Positions 28,983-41,129 of a stretch of DNA of 64,000 nucleotides are shown one piece after another. The notes under the pieces are model-generated. The model saw nothing but the letters and a program-made list of their open reading frames with translations, did not search any database and had not been told where the DNA came from. Both the position numbers and the translations under genes were made by a program. Numbering within the stretch: position 1 is the stretch's first letter; each line of letters starts with the position of its first letter. Origin of the DNA: Serratia marcescens (GTDB lineage Bacteria > Pseudomonadota > Gammaproteobacteria > Enterobacterales > Enterobacteriaceae); assembly GCA_015548865.1 (NCBI GenBank), contig JADMXW010000004.1:62001-126000 (forward strand), given 5' to 3'.

Positions 28983-31900
28983 TTGAGCCAGGAATATACC
29001 GAAGACAAAGATGTGACGCTGAAGAAACTCAGCGGCAGCCGTCGTTTATTGGAAGCGATTCTTATCGTTGTAGCGCTATTTGCTGTTTATTTGAGCGTAG
29101 CGTTGTTGAGCTTCAGCCCTTCAGATCCAAGTTGGTCACAAACCGCTTGGCATGAACCGATTCACAATCTGGGCGGTGTCGTTGGCGCATGGCTGGCGGA
29201 TACGCTGTTTTTCATTTTCGGCGTGTTGGCTTATGCGATACCACCCATTATGTTGTCGTTGTGCTGGGTGGCCTTCCGCCAACGTGATAACCAGAATGCT
29301 GTTGATCTCTTTACCCTATCTTTGCGCCTGATCGGTACGTTGGCACTGATCCTGACCTCCTGCGGTCTGGCTGCACTCAATGTAGACGACCTTTACTATT
29401 TTGCCTCGGGTGGTGTACTGGGCAGTTTGCTGAGCAGTTCCATGGTGCCGCGTTTCAATAGCATGGGAGCGACGCTGATTCTGCTCTGTGTTTGGGCCGC
29501 CGGGCTGACGCTCTTCACTGGCTGGTCATGGCTTACTATTGCGGAAAAAATTGGTGGTGCAGTATTAGGCTGCCTAACCTTCTTTTCCAACCGTTCACGT
29601 GGGGGGGAGACTTACCGCGACGATGAAGCTCGTGATGGTGAACTGTCACAAACATTGACGTCGTCTTCCGAAGGGATAATGACCACCGAAGATGTGGATG
29701 CGGATGACATATTGCTTGCACCTGCCGCGCGTGAATCTGTGCCTGATGAAATAGCGGTAAGCGCTACGGAAAGTGTAACTGATAGTACGGATAAATTTAC
29801 TCACACTGATGAACGGATCCCTGCTGATTCAGTGCGCCAAGAAGAGGCATTCGATTCTGATCCGAGAGAAACGACTGTGAGTGATGAGATCAATGCTCAG
29901 GATTCCCTGCCGCCGCTTTATGCTTTTGAATTGCCTGGTGCCACGACGTCATCTGTGGCAGAAAATAGGCCACTGTCGGCATTTTCATCGATGTCAGTGC
30001 CCGATCGTGATCGCACTCCATCACTGGGTCCTCTGCATGCGTTGGAAGCTCCCGCAGTGGTTACACCCACGACGACAGCTGCAGATTCTACTCCCTTTAT
30101 GCCCGCCTTTACGGCCGCAGGTGAGGACAATCCTCAGGTGAAGCAGGGGATGGGGCCGGAGTTACCGCGTCCTAATCCGGTGCGTATTCCTACGCGGCGC
30201 GAACTGGCCTCTTATGGCATCAAGTTGCCGTCACAGCGGCAGGCTGAAGAGCAAGAACGGGAAGCGCAACGTCAGGCATACTCACTGCCCACCACCGCAG
30301 AAGCTGCTGCGTCAGTTTCTGATGACGTTGATGATGCCGCTCAAGAAGCTGCCTTACGTCAGGCTTATCTGGAACAACAAGAGCAACGTTATGGCGAAGC
30401 GTATACCGAACGTGAGCAGGATGAAGACGCGTTGTTGCAAGCGCAATTGGCACAGGCGTTTGCGCAGCAGCAGCAAGTACGATATGGCGTAAGCGCAGAG
30501 CCAGAAAACGTAACTGCAACTCCTGCAATAAAACCTGTTCTACCGGATGATATTACACCTGTGCGTGCTCCAGATTCCGTGGACTTTATGGCAGGTGTGA
30601 CCGCCAATACCGACGCCGATGAGCCCGCTTTTTCGTTCTCACCGTTTAACGATTTAGTGGATGAGTCTCCCAAAGAGCCGGTGTTTACGCTATCACCTAC
30701 TGATATAAGCGAGCCCGCGCCCGCTCCTGAAGCATCGCCACTCGCAGGGAGCGCTCTGGCCGATGAGAGGGATATCCCGGCAGCACATTCCCATCAGATG
30801 GCGGATCATCTGCATGACGCGCATTCTCGGTATGATGATGAGAATGAGCACGATGCTGCACCTTCATTAATGGACAGTTTGATTCATCCTTTCCTGATGC
30901 GCAACGATCAGCCGCTGCAAAAACCTACAACGCCGCTGCCTACGCTGGAGTTGCTTACAGCACCGCCTGAAAGTGAGGCTCCTGTCGATCATTTTGAGCT
31001 TGAGCAGACTGCTCGTTTGATTGAAGCGCGTTTGGCCGACTACCGTGTTACTGCCAGTGTAGTGGGATATGACGCAGGACCGGTGATCACTCGCTTCGAA
31101 TTGGATTTGGCTCCCGGTGTGAAGGCCGCACGTATTTCTAACCTGTCGCGCGATCTGGCGCGTTCTCTGTCAGTTGTGGCGGTGCGTGTGGTGGAAGTTA
31201 TCCCCGGTAAACCTTATGTGGGTCTGGAACTGCCGAATAAACTTCGCCATACCGTTTATCTGCGAGAAGTGCTGGATTGCAAGGCATTTCGTGATAATCC
31301 ATCGCCGCTGGCTGTGGTGTTGGGGAAAGATATAGCGGGTGAGCCTGTGGTTGCCGATCTGGCGCGCATGCCGCACTTGCTGGTCGCAGGGACGACAGGT
31401 TCGGGTAAATCTGTCGGCGTGAATACCATGATCATCAGCATGCTGTACAAAGCAACGCCGGAAGATGTGCGCTTTATCATGATCGACCCCAAAATGCTGG
31501 AACTGTCGGTCTATGAAGGCATTCCGCATTTGTTGACTGAAGTGGTTACCGACATGAAAGATGCGGCGAATGCGCTGCGTTGGTGTGTTGGTGAAATGGA
31601 CCGTCGCTATAAGCTCATGTCGGCATTGGGCGTGCGTAACCTTGAAGGCTACAACGAGAGAGTGAAAGCGGCGGATGCGATGGGGCGTCCGATCCCGGAT
31701 CCATTCTGGAAACCTGGCGATAGCATGGATACCACGCCGCCAGTGCTGGAAAAGTTGCCTTTCATCGTGGTGATGGTAGATGAATTTGCTGACCTGATGA
31801 TGGCAGTGGGTAAAAAAGTAGAGGAACTGATTGCCCGTCTGGCGCAGAAAGCGCGTGCTGCTGGGATCCATTTGGTGCTGGCAACGCAGCGGCCTTCTGT

Positions 31901-32411
31901 TGACGTCATTACCGGTCTTATCAAGGCCAATATTCCGACGCGTATCGCGTTTACCGTATCGAGCAAAATTGATTCACGCACCATTCTCGATCAGGGGGGG
32001 GCCGAATCGTTACTGGGGATGGGCGATATGCTGTATATGGCACCCAACTCTTCCATTCCTGTGCGTGTGCATGGCGCTTTTGTGCGCGATCAAGAGGTTC
32101 ATGCTGTGGTGCTGGATTGGAAAGCGCGTGGGCGCCCGCAATATATTGAAAATATCACCAGTGCAGGCGATGACGGTGAAGGGAATAACCTTGAATTTGG
32201 TGGTGATGAAGACTTGGATCCGTTGTTCGATCAGGCAGTGGCCTTTGTTGTAGAAAAACGGCGAGCCTCAATTTCTGGCGTGCAACGGCAATTCCGTATC
32301 GGCTACAATCGCGCCGCGCGTATTGTGGAACAGATGGAAATGCAAGGTATCGTCAGTGCGCCGGGGCATAATGGCAACCGAGATGTGTTGGCCCCGCCGC
32401 CTATGGAGTGA
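28983..32411 (+). CDS. ftsK: DNA translocase FtsK
   Basis: Divisome-anchored DNA pump that segregates chromosome termini and activates XerCD at dif. 1142 residues (E. coli 1329). The start is TTG at 28983 with GGAGAG upstream; it gives [20 protein letters not shown], matching E. coli. About four membrane helices lie within residues 20-200. A long, poorly conserved acidic and Gln/Ala-rich linker runs from about 205 to 640 and accounts for the shorter length. The motor has Walker A GTTGSGKS at 803-810 and [12 protein letters not shown]. The C-terminal gamma domain ([20 protein letters not shown]) reads KOPS. Confidence 0.97.
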   Translation: MSQEYTEDKDVTLKKLSGSRRLLEAILIVVALFAVYLSVALLSFSPSDPSWSQTAWHEPIHNLGGVVGAWLADTLFFIFGVLAYAIPPIMLSLCWVAFRQRDNQNAVDLFTLSLRLIGTLALILTSCGLAALNVDDLYYFASGGVLGSLLSSSMVPRFNSMGATLILLCVWAAGLTLFTGWSWLTIAEKIGGAVLGCLTFFSNRSRGGETYRDDEARDGELSQTLTSSSEGIMTTEDVDADDILLAPAARESVPDEIAVSATESVTDSTDKFTHTDERIPADSVRQEEAFDSDPRETTVSDEINAQDSLPPLYAFELPGATTSSVAENRPLSAFSSMSVPDRDRTPSLGPLHALEAPAVVTPTTTAADSTPFMPAFTAAGEDNPQVKQGMGPELPRPNPVRIPTRRELASYGIKLPSQRQAEEQEREAQRQAYSLPTTAEAAASVSDDVDDAAQEAALRQAYLEQQEQRYGEAYTEREQDEDALLQAQLAQAFAQQQQVRYGVSAEPENVTATPAIKPVLPDDITPVRAPDSVDFMAGVTANTDADEPAFSFSPFNDLVDESPKEPVFTLSPTDISEPAPAPEASPLAGSALADERDIPAAHSHQMADHLHDAHSRYDDENEHDAAPSLMDSLIHPFLMRNDQPLQKPTTPLPTLELLTAPPESEAPVDHFELEQTARLIEARLADYRVTASVVGYDAGPVITRFELDLAPGVKAARISNLSRDLARSLSVVAVRVVEVIPGKPYVGLELPNKLRHTVYLREVLDCKAFRDNPSPLAVVLGKDIAGEPVVADLARMPHLLVAGTTGSGKSVGVNTMIISMLYKATPEDVRFIMIDPKMLELSVYEGIPHLLTEVVTDMKDAANALRWCVGEMDRRYKLMSALGVRNLEGYNERVKAADAMGRPIPDPFWKPGDSMDTTPPVLEKLPFIVVMVDEFADLMMAVGKKVEELIARLAQKARAAGIHLVLATQRPSVDVITGLIKANIPTRIAFTVSSKIDSRTILDQGGAESLLGMGDMLYMAPNSSIPVRVHGAFVRDQEVHAVVLDWKARGRPQYIENITSAGDDGEGNNLEFGGDEDLDPLFDQAVAFVVEKRRASISGVQRQFRIGYNRAARIVEQMEMQGIVSAPGHNGNRDVLAPPPME

Positions 32412-32511
32412 TGCCATTTACAGACAATTCGCCTACCGGATCTTGTGATTCTCTGGCAATAGTTATTTGTAGCACGGCGTTGTAGTTCGGCATGTGCAGA
32501 GTACGATAGTG

Positions 32512-32531
32512 AGGCCGCATGGCGGTCTTTT
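32512..32531 (+). terminator. Probable ftsK terminator
   Basis: AGGCCGC-ATG-GCGGTC followed by TTTT forms a short GC-rich hairpin (one G-T pair) about 100 bp after ftsK and 25 bp before lolA. Confidence 0.6.
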
Positions 32532-32556
32532 GAATCGACAGCAAAGGATGTAGATA

Positions 32557-33168
32557 ATGAGAATAGGCTTAGTGGCAGGCGTGCTGATCGCCGGGATGAC
32601 GTCCAGTGCGGTCTATGCCGATGCGGCGAGCGATTTACAAAGCCGACTGAATAAAGTGAACAGCTTCCATGCCACGTTCACACAGAAAGTCACTAGTGCG
32701 GAAGGAACGGCGGTGCAGGAAGGTCAAGGGGAGCTTTGGTTAAAGCGACCAAACCTGTTCAACTGGAAAACCACTACGCCGGATGAAAGCGTTCTGATTT
32801 CTGATGGCAAGACGCTGTGGTTCTATAACCCGTTTGTAGAACAGGTGACAGCAACCTGGCTGAAGGATGCCACCGGGAATACGCCTTTTATGCTCATTAC
32901 TCGCAATGATGCCAGCGAATGGGGGCAGTATAACGTGCGTCAGCAGGGGGACAATTTTGAGCTGACGCCCAAAACGGCCAAGGGTAATTTGAAGCAGTTT
33001 GCGATTAATGTGAATGCGACGGGCACCATCAAGAGCTTTACGGCAACAGAGCAGGATGGTCAACGCAGCAACTACACTCTGCAAAATCAGCAAAATGGAG
33101 CCGTCGATAGCAGCAAATTCACTTTTACGCCGCCGAAAGGTGTAACGCTGGACGATCAACGGCAGTGA
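32557..33168 (+). CDS. lolA: Outer-membrane lipoprotein carrier protein LolA
   Basis: Periplasmic chaperone that carries lipoproteins from LolCDE to LolB. 203 residues, as in E. coli. A signal peptide is visible ([21 protein letters not shown], cleavage before DAASDLQ). The mature beta-barrel sequence is highly conserved: [40 protein letters not shown] and [15 protein letters not shown]. It lies 7 bp before rarA, with which it is likely co-transcribed. Confidence 0.97.
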   Translation: MRIGLVAGVLIAGMTSSAVYADAASDLQSRLNKVNSFHATFTQKVTSAEGTAVQEGQGELWLKRPNLFNWKTTTPDESVLISDGKTLWFYNPFVEQVTATWLKDATGNTPFMLITRNDASEWGQYNVRQQGDNFELTPKTAKGNLKQFAINVNATGTIKSFTATEQDGQRSNYTLQNQQNGAVDSSKFTFTPPKGVTLDDQRQ

Positions 33169-33175
33169 GGCCATC

Positions 33176-34519
33176 GTGAGCAACCTGTCGCTGGATTTCT
33201 CGGACAACAGCTTTCAGCCACTGGCCGCGCGTATGCGGCCAGTGACGTTAGCGCAATATATCGGCCAGCAGCATTTATTAGGTGCTGGCAAACCGTTACC
33301 ACGGGCGATAGAAGCTGGGCAACTGCACTCCATGATTTTGTGGGGGCCACCAGGAACTGGGAAAACCACGTTGGCAGAATTGATTGGTCGCTATGGACAG
33401 GCGGATGTGGAGCGGATTTCTGCCGTGACATCCGGCATTAAAGAGATCCGTGAAGCGATAGAACGTGCGCGACAGAATCGTGATGCCGGGCGGCGTACCA
33501 TTCTGTTTGTGGATGAAGTGCATCGTTTCAACAAAAGCCAGCAAGATGCTTTTTTGCCCCATATTGAAGACGGTACTATTACCTTCATTGGTGCAACCAC
33601 TGAAAACCCCTCATTTGAGCTTAATTCGGCGTTGCTATCGCGCGCGCGCGTCTATTTGCTGAAAGCACTGACCGCAGAGGACATTGAGCTCGTGTTACAC
33701 CAGGCGATGACGGATACAGCTCGCGGTTTTGGTGGGCAAAATGTTGTACTGCCGCAAGAAACTCAGCGGATGCTGGCTGAACTGGTGAATGGTGATGCCC
33801 GGCGAGCGCTGAACAGCCTGGAAATGATGGCAGACATGGCTGAGGTGGATGCGCAGGGCAACCGAGTGCTAACGCCTGAACTCTTGCGTGAAGTGTCTGG
33901 TGAGCGTAGCGCGCGTTTTGATAATAAGGGTGATCGTTACTACGACCTGATCTCTGCGCTGCATAAATCGGTGCGTGGTTCAGCGCCTGATGCTGCGCTG
34001 TATTGGTATGCCCGAATTATTACCGCAGGTGGTGATCCATTATATGTCGCGCGCCGTTTGTTGGCCATTGCCTCCGAAGATGTGGGTAATGCCGATCCGC
34101 GTGGAATGCAGGTGGCGATTGCCGCCTGGGATTGCTTCACGCGTGTTGGTCCAGCGGAAGGCGAGCGCGCTATCGCGCAAGCGATCGTGTATCTGGCCTG
34201 TGCACCGAAAAGTAATGCTGTCTATACCGCGTTTAAAGCGGCGATGCAGGATGCCAGAGAGAAACCAGATTATGATGTGCCGGAGCATTTGCGAAATGCA
34301 CCTACCAAATTGATGAAAGAAATGGGGCTGGGGGCGGAGTATCGCTATGCTCATGATGAACCCAATGCCTATGCGGCGGGTGAAAACTATTTCCCTCCTG
34401 CTATGGCGCAAACGCGCTACTACCAACCGACCTCGCGAGGTCTTGAAGCCAAAATTGGCGAAAAGCTCGCCTGGCTGACTGCACAGGATCAAAATAGCCT
34501 GACAAAACGCTACCGCTGA
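33176..34519 (+). CDS. rarA: Replication-associated recombination protein RarA (MgsA)
   Basis: AAA+ ATPase related to the clamp loader and to eukaryotic WRNIP1, acting at stalled forks. 447 residues. The start is GTG 33176, 7 bp after lolA, giving [20 protein letters not shown] as in E. coli. Walker A GPPGTGKT at 57-64, Walker [12 protein letters not shown], sensor segment [18 protein letters not shown], and the C-terminal tetramerisation domain ([19 protein letters not shown]) are intact. Confidence 0.97.
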   Translation: MSNLSLDFSDNSFQPLAARMRPVTLAQYIGQQHLLGAGKPLPRAIEAGQLHSMILWGPPGTGKTTLAELIGRYGQADVERISAVTSGIKEIREAIERARQNRDAGRRTILFVDEVHRFNKSQQDAFLPHIEDGTITFIGATTENPSFELNSALLSRARVYLLKALTAEDIELVLHQAMTDTARGFGGQNVVLPQETQRMLAELVNGDARRALNSLEMMADMAEVDAQGNRVLTPELLREVSGERSARFDNKGDRYYDLISALHKSVRGSAPDAALYWYARIITAGGDPLYVARRLLAIASEDVGNADPRGMQVAIAAWDCFTRVGPAEGERAIAQAIVYLACAPKSNAVYTAFKAAMQDAREKPDYDVPEHLRNAPTKLMKEMGLGAEYRYAHDEPNAYAAGENYFPPAMAQTRYYQPTSRGLEAKIGEKLAWLTAQDQNSLTKRYR

Positions 34520-34595
34520 ACTAGGCGTTGCGGTAAGGTTATAGGGTTATTTCTGCCGCGCGACGGGTGTCGCGCAACGTAATATTTTACCAAGT

Positions 34596-34863
34596 TACCC
34601 TAAATAATTCGCGTTGCAGGACAAAACGTTTACGTTTTGAACAGCGCTTGCGCTGGCCCTCTAGGGCGAGACTCATTTGTGAGTCTCGTAATGCAGCAAG
34701 CAAAGGACAAATCTGTCTGGAACAGATTTGAACAGTGCCTGAACTGACCCGCAGGATAAACCGCAGGGATGAGGTTTATCAATCTCGATGAGCTGACAAC
34801 GGTAAGCGATTCGGGGGAATATGAGAGCAGGCAATGCACCTGCAGCGTGAAGTATGATGGGTA
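34596..34863 (-). repeat. Miniature repeat element, copy 3
   Basis: Reads TACCCTAAATAATTCGCGTT at the left and GCGTGAAGTATGATGGGTA at the right, i.e. the reverse orientation of copies 1 and 2. Internal hairpins include AAAACGTTTACGTTTT, AGACTCATTTGTGAGTCT and CAAATCTG...CAGATTTG. 268 bp. Its right end lies 21 bp before the serS start codon, so the element forms the serS upstream region. Confidence 0.85.
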
Positions 34864-34872
34864 AATCACTAA

Positions 34873-36180
<1,308 letters not shown>

Positions 36181-36201
36181 AGATGCCACCATGCTGTTGT
36201 T

Positions 36202-36227
36202 AAAAGCGCCTTTCAGGGCGCTTTTTT
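36202..36227 (+). terminator. serS terminator
   Basis: AAAAGCGCC and GGCGCTTTT form a stem around a short CTTTCAG-type loop, followed by T residues, 21 bp after serS. Confidence 0.88.
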
Positions 36228-36347
36228 ACATTACAGGCCGGTGGATATCACAAAACGTGCGGCCAGTACGTGCGTCAATTGACTTTTACATGCGCAGTGG
36301 CATGATGCGCTCACTCTTCTTTGCTGTATTGGTTACCCACGCTCATT

Positions 36348-37496
36348 ATGTCTGCTTTCTCTCGCCCAGTGCTGTTATTGCTCTGCGGCCTTATGCTGCT
36401 GACTGTTTGTATCGCCGTCCTTAATACGCTCGTTCCGTTATGGCTCAACTATCAACATGCCTCTGTGTGGCAGGTGGGTGTTGTGGGATCATCCTATTTT
36501 ACTGGCAACCTGCTCGGCACATTGCTGGCCGGGCGGCTGATTCTCCGTCACGGTTTTAATCGCAGTTACTATTTTGCTGCGGTGTTGTTTGGCGTGGCAA
36601 CACTTGGGCTGATGTTGTCTACAGACGTCATTAGCTGGCTGGTATGGCGTTTTGTTGCGGGTGTTGGTTGTGCTCTCATCTGGGTTGTAGTGGAAAGCGC
36701 GCTACTATGCAGTGGCTTATCAGCGCATCGTGGCCAACTGCTGGCAGCATATATGGTTGCATATTATTTAGGGAGTGTACTCGGGCAGCTCTATGTCGGC
36801 TTATTGCCTACGGCGTTGTTGAGTGTTATTCCCTGGATGGTGATGTTGATTGTGCTTGCCGTATTACCGCTGCTTTGTACTCGTCTACCAAACCTCATAC
36901 CGCCAGAGCAACCGGTCCATATCGGCAAAATGCTGCGTAATCGCAGTGCACGTTTGGGTATCAATGGATGTGTGATTTCTGGCATTACCCTGGGTTCTCT
37001 GTATGGGCTTATGCCGCTTTACCTCTCCCACAGTGGTACAAGCGATGCGGATGTCGGCTATTGGATGGCATTGTTGATTGGTGCAGGCATTATTGGCCAG
37101 TGGCCCGTAGGTCGGATGGCAGATCGGTACGGTCGGTTGTTGGTGCTGCGTGTGCAGGTCTTTGCTGTTATTGTCGCTTGTGTGGCTCTGCTAAGTGTTG
37201 GGCATAGCGTGATGGCACCGGCATTATTTTTACTGGGCGGTGCGGGCTTTACGCTCTATCCGGTGGCGATGTCCTGGGCATGTGAAACGGTACGCCATGA
37301 AGAATTGGTCGCTATGAATCAGTCATTGCTGCTGAGTTACACTGTCGGCAGCTTGGTGGGCCCCAGCATGGCTGCGCTGTTAATGGAAACCTATTCCGAT
37401 CGCGTGTTGTTTGTGCTGATTGCGGCAGTATCGCTGGTCTATCTGGTTATGTTACTCAAGAAAAGCGATCGCCATCCAAAACCCTTGGCGGCCTGA
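36348..37496 (+). CDS. ycaD: YcaD-family MFS transporter
   Basis: A 382-residue MFS protein, the same length as E. coli YcaD, with about 12 helices. Diagnostic stretches are [70 protein letters not shown] and [23 protein letters not shown] 36348 matches the family; an in-frame start at 36321 would add nine residues, and neither has a strong ribosome-binding site. Substrate unknown. It is convergent with the LysR gene and separated by only 16 bp without an evident terminator. Confidence 0.92.
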   Translation: MSAFSRPVLLLLCGLMLLTVCIAVLNTLVPLWLNYQHASVWQVGVVGSSYFTGNLLGTLLAGRLILRHGFNRSYYFAAVLFGVATLGLMLSTDVISWLVWRFVAGVGCALIWVVVESALLCSGLSAHRGQLLAAYMVAYYLGSVLGQLYVGLLPTALLSVIPWMVMLIVLAVLPLLCTRLPNLIPPEQPVHIGKMLRNRSARLGINGCVISGITLGSLYGLMPLYLSHSGTSDADVGYWMALLIGAGIIGQWPVGRMADRYGRLLVLRVQVFAVIVACVALLSVGHSVMAPALFLLGGAGFTLYPVAMSWACETVRHEELVAMNQSLLLSYTVGSLVGPSMAALLMETYSDRVLFVLIAAVSLVYLVMLLKKSDRHPKPLAA

Positions 37497-37512
37497 AACG
37501 GCTTTAAGCCGA

Positions 37513-38418
37513 CTAACGCGCTTTACCTGCTTTCACGACATTATTCCACAATGCCTCTGCTACTGGGCTCAGGCGTTGCTTAGCGATACGAATCAGGTAA
37601 AAGGTACTGGTGAGATTTAGTTCTTTGGGGGCGATGGCAGCCAATTTTCCCCGTCGTACCCAGGTTGCGGCGTAGTGATCGGGTAAGTAGCCAATATGTG
37701 TACCGGCCAAAAGGAACAATAGACTGCCTTCGAGGTTCCAGGCCGTTTGATAAGAGCTGGGTTTAGCGGCCGGTCCTAGTTGTTTGCTGATTTCGTGAAC
37801 TGCATACCCACCAATAAGCAGTCTTCTTGACGTGAGTGAGCCATTGCGCCAGTCCTTTTCAATACATTTTGCTTCACTGGCGATGGAATATAGATAGCTG
37901 TGCTCGATAAATACCGGTTCGTAATAGATATCAGCTGGGATGTCGTCGGCTAATGCGCTCAGCACAATGTCAAGATTGCCATTTTTTAGGTGCTCCATCA
38001 ATGGTGTATATTCTCTGATCTGCAATTCTACGTTTACTTCGGAACTCTGCTGATATAACTCAGCTATTGCGTGTGAGACCACATTGTTTGGATGTGTTAC
38101 GGTGTTGTCCAGACAGCCGAATTTCACGGTACCTATAAGTTGATGTTTAACATTCGCTAACCTGTTGGCAAAATCATCAATCGTTGTGATAATAGATTTC
38201 GCTTCTTGATAAACAACCTCACCTTCTCCTGTGAGTTTAAAACCACTGCGACCACGCTCGCAAAGTAATACACCTAAAGTATCCTCCAGACGAGAAAGAT
38301 AGTGGCTTAAAACGGGTTGGCTTAGCCCCGTTGTATCTTGTGCATTGGTAATGCCACGCTTTTCTACGATGATACAAAACAACTTTAGCCAACGAATTTC
38401 CAGTTTATCTAATCGCAT
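37513..38418 (-). CDS. LysR-type transcriptional regulator of the adjacent locus
   Basis: A 301-residue LysR regulator. The winged helix-turn-helix occupies residues 5-65 (WLKLFCIIVEKRGITNAQDT, GLSQPVLSHYLSRLEDTLGV, LFERGR-like LLCERGR). The co-inducer domain follows a linker helix; IGTVKFGCLDNTV begins subdomain I, unusual in having few charged residues. It is divergent from a permease, a DUF917-type protein and a HyuA-like protein, the normal arrangement for a LysR activator of a catabolic operon. Inducer unknown; by context a hydantoin, pyrimidine-like or thiohydantoin compound is plausible. Confidence 0.88.
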   Translation of the reverse strand: MRLDKLEIRWLKLFCIIVEKRGITNAQDTTGLSQPVLSHYLSRLEDTLGVLLCERGRSGFKLTGEGEVVYQEAKSIITTIDDFANRLANVKHQLIGTVKFGCLDNTVTHPNNVVSHAIAELYQQSSEVNVELQIREYTPLMEHLKNGNLDIVLSALADDIPADIYYEPVFIEHSYLYSIASEAKCIEKDWRNGSLTSRRLLIGGYAVHEISKQLGPAAKPSSYQTAWNLEGSLLFLLAGTHIGYLPDHYAATWVRRGKLAAIAPKELNLTSTFYLIRIAKQRLSPVAEALWNNVVKAGKAR

Positions 38419-38561
38419 AAATCATCATCCTATTCAATACATTAAATATTATGAATGTTAACATCGAAACAAATCGCTATTAATAGAGATGAATTCGATT
38501 TATGTTACATACCCACTCGACTAAAAAGAAAACGTATCATTTTTTTGTATTACGCCAGGGA

Positions 38562-38596
38562 AAACATATTATCACGTTCAGCGTGATAATATGTTT
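38562..38596. promoter_or_regulatory. Perfect 15-bp inverted repeat in the LysR/permease control region
   Basis: AAACATATTATCACG (38562-38576) and CGTGATAATATGTTT (38582-38596) are perfect reverse complements around TTCAG. The dyad lies 63 bp upstream of the permease start and about 144 bp from the lysR start. It could be a protein operator, or a stem-loop in the permease leader; without a following T run it is not a standard terminator. Confidence 0.75.
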
Positions 38597-38658
38597 ATGC
38601 CGACATCACAGTATCACGTAAATTATCCATAATGAAGATTAACTTATGTGGAGAGAGC

Positions 38659-39957
38659 ATGCCTCACGAAAAATGCGTTCAAATTAAACAAAAGGATCGA
38701 TACATATATGATTATGAATACGAGGCTGTGCCGAATGAAGTACGAAAGCGATGGTATGTCATTGCACTTATTTGGGTGGCCGTTGGTATTGATATATCAG
38801 GTCTTTTTTTGGGTTCATATTTAAGTGGCGGTTTGTCATTTGGTTCTGCTGTGAGTGTAACATTTATTGGATCGGCTATTTTAAGTTTATTGGCAGCACT
38901 GTGTGCTAACGTTGGGTTTAGTTCCCGTTTCTCTACCGCATTATTGAGCGTCGCAGTATTTGGTCGTTGGGGTGGGGGACTTGTTAATATTATTTTATCA
39001 ATATCTTTGGTCGGGTGGTTTGCATTTCAATTGGACTTTTTTGGTGAAATGCTTGAGAAGTCATTGTATTACTACCAATTATATATTGATCGTATGGTTA
39101 TTTTAGGCTTTGGCGCGCTGCTAATGGCCGTGACCTCAATCTGGGGAATACGTGCGCTGGGCAGACTTAGTATATTCAGTGTTCCACTGATGCTTATGTT
39201 GATTATCTTAGGTATCAGTATCGCTGCCCGAAATGAGGGGATGGTTGATGTACCGTTAACGATAGAAACGTCGTTGAGCTTGGGGGGCGGTATTTCTTAT
39301 GTGATTTCAATTTGGATTATGGCTGCCGTTATGTCCCCTGATATTGCGCGTTATGCGAAAACACGAAAAGACGCAATTCTAGGTGCGGGTATAGGATTTT
39401 TCTTCGGTAACAGTATTATTATTCTTATTGCTCTAATTCTAACGCGTTTAGTTGGAAGTAATGATTTGATTGAGGTGTTTTTCAGCATAGGTCTTGGCAT
39501 ATCTGCTATTATAGTGTTGATTTTTGCCCAATGGACAACCAATAATTCAAACCTTATATCCGCGGCATTGGGACTCTCAATAGTCATTCGCAGCATACCT
39601 CGCCCAATACTGGTTATCTTGCTTGCCACGGCAGGTTTGGGGCTTGCCTATAATGGCATGGTGGTCAATTTCACCGCCTTTTTGTCTCTTCTTGGCATCT
39701 TTATCTCACCCATAGCGGGCGTCTATTTAGCTGAATACTACCTGTTGGGTGCTAAGCACATAATTCAGGGTGGAGGCACATCTCCGACTGTTAATGCATC
39801 TGCCTGCGTTGCGTGGTTCATTGGGGGTGGGGCAAGCTTGCTCACGTCGCCGGAGGTTGGTGCCAAATTAACACTCACTACGGTATCAGCACTTGATGGC
39901 ATCTCTATCAGCATGATTACTTATGTTGCTCTGAACCGCATTGTAAGAAAAGGTTAG
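38659..39957 (+). CDS. NCS1-family cytosine/hydantoin-type permease
   Basis: A 432-residue nucleobase:cation symporter-1 protein of the CodB/Mhp1 superfamily with about 12 hydrophobic helices. Characteristic features are the N-terminal WVAVGIDISGLFLGSYLSGG (substrate-site helix 1), ALCANVGFSSRFSTALLSVA and WFAFQLDFFGEML, and the helix 6 region WIMAAVMSPDIARYAKT, matching the CodB proline-aspartate motif. ATG 38659 is chosen because GGAGAGAGC precedes it directly; ATG 38632 lacks any ribosome-binding site. It is AT-richer than the two genes downstream. By context it imports the substrate of the DUF917 and HyuA-like proteins. Confidence 0.85.
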   Translation: MPHEKCVQIKQKDRYIYDYEYEAVPNEVRKRWYVIALIWVAVGIDISGLFLGSYLSGGLSFGSAVSVTFIGSAILSLLAALCANVGFSSRFSTALLSVAVFGRWGGGLVNIILSISLVGWFAFQLDFFGEMLEKSLYYYQLYIDRMVILGFGALLMAVTSIWGIRALGRLSIFSVPLMLMLIILGISIAARNEGMVDVPLTIETSLSLGGGISYVISIWIMAAVMSPDIARYAKTRKDAILGAGIGFFFGNSIIILIALILTRLVGSNDLIEVFFSIGLGISAIIVLIFAQWTTNNSNLISAALGLSIVIRSIPRPILVILLATAGLGLAYNGMVVNFTAFLSLLGIFISPIAGVYLAEYYLLGAKHIIQGGGTSPTVNASACVAWFIGGGASLLTSPEVGAKLTLTTVSALDGISISMITYVALNRIVRKG

Positions 39958-40010
39958 GCTGATTGTTATCAGTGCGGTTGCATTAACAAAGTTCCCCTAT
40001 CGGATGACTC

Positions 40011-41120
40011 ATGGGCCGTTATATTAACGAACAAATTATTGATGATATTGCGTTAGGTGCAGCGGTGTTAGGAACTGGGGGAGGAGGGGATCCTTATCTT
40101 GGCTCTTTGATGGCAAAGCATGCGATACGCCAGTGGGGGCCAGTTAACCTCTGGGATATTAATGAGATTACAGATAACGCACTTTTTATTCCTTCGAGCA
40201 TAATTGGTGCACCGATGGTTGCGATGGAGAAAATTATATCTCCATCACAAGTGATACGCGCATTTGAGATGATGGAGAAGACGCTTACTCGCTCTGCATC
40301 GGGAACTTTTCCGATCGAGGTCGGTGGTATCAATTCGTTGATTCCGTTTATTTTGGCGGCGAAAAAGCGGATTCCTGTGGTTGATTGCGATGGTATAGGG
40401 CGCGCGTTCCCTGAAGTACAAATGGTTACCTTCTATCTTGATGAAGTTCCTTCAGGACCCAATACCATTGCTGATGAAAAAGGTAATACTCTCGTATTAC
40501 ATCCGATTGATGGCGTATGGTCTGAACGCTTCGCCCGCGTAATCACGGAGCAAATGGGGGCGTCAGCGGCGCTGTGCGATTACCCACTAGAGGGGCGCGA
40601 ATTAAAAAAGAGCGCTATTCCCGGCACTCTTACCCAGGCCGAAAATATCGGGCAAACGTTACGTCTTGCAAGACAATTGGGTAATAATCCTATTCAGGCT
40701 ATTGCTCAGGCACTCAATGGTCATGTTATCGCCTCTGGCAAGGTTATAGATGTTCAGCGCCAGACCTCGGGCGGTTTTACTCGTGGCAATGTGGTTATCG
40801 AGGGCATGCGAGACGAGAAGGGTGAACACGTTAACATACTGTTTCAGAATGAGTTGTTACTGGCCTACCGCTCATCTGCCACTCGGGAACCCACGCCGGA
40901 GAATCTACTGGCAGTGGTGCCCGACCTGATTTCGATTCTTGACAGTGAAACAGGTCAACCAATCGTAACTGAGTATCTCCGTTATGGGCAACGCGTTGTC
41001 GTGATGGCATCGCCATGCCACACCAAGTGGCGTAGTGCGAGAGGATTGGCTGTGGCTGGCCCCAGATATTTTGGCTATCCCATAGACTATGTAGCGATTG
41101 AGCAGTTAGCAAACCGATAA
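40011..41120 (+). CDS. DUF917-family protein (S-methyl-thiohydantoin desulfurase-like)
   Basis: A 369-residue protein recognised as DUF917 from its glycine-rich opening GAAVLGTGGGGDPYLGSLMA, the segment IPVVDCDGIGRAFPEVQM, and the C-terminal domain with GFTRGNVVIEG and MASPCHTKW. Pfam has, as I recall, renamed this family after S-methyl-thiohydantoin desulfurase of ergothioneine breakdown; other members pair with hydantoinases of unknown substrate. It starts 53 bp after the permease and ends 9 bp before the HyuA-like gene, so the three are almost certainly co-transcribed. Cytoplasmic, no signal. The reaction here is inference; desulfurisation or hydrolysis of a cyclic amide is plausible. Confidence 0.8.
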   Translation: MGRYINEQIIDDIALGAAVLGTGGGGDPYLGSLMAKHAIRQWGPVNLWDINEITDNALFIPSSIIGAPMVAMEKIISPSQVIRAFEMMEKTLTRSASGTFPIEVGGINSLIPFILAAKKRIPVVDCDGIGRAFPEVQMVTFYLDEVPSGPNTIADEKGNTLVLHPIDGVWSERFARVITEQMGASAALCDYPLEGRELKKSAIPGTLTQAENIGQTLRLARQLGNNPIQAIAQALNGHVIASGKVIDVQRQTSGGFTRGNVVIEGMRDEKGEHVNILFQNELLLAYRSSATREPTPENLLAVVPDLISILDSETGQPIVTEYLRYGQRVVVMASPCHTKWRSARGLAVAGPRYFGYPIDYVAIEQLANR

Positions 41121-41129
41121 GGTGATCTC

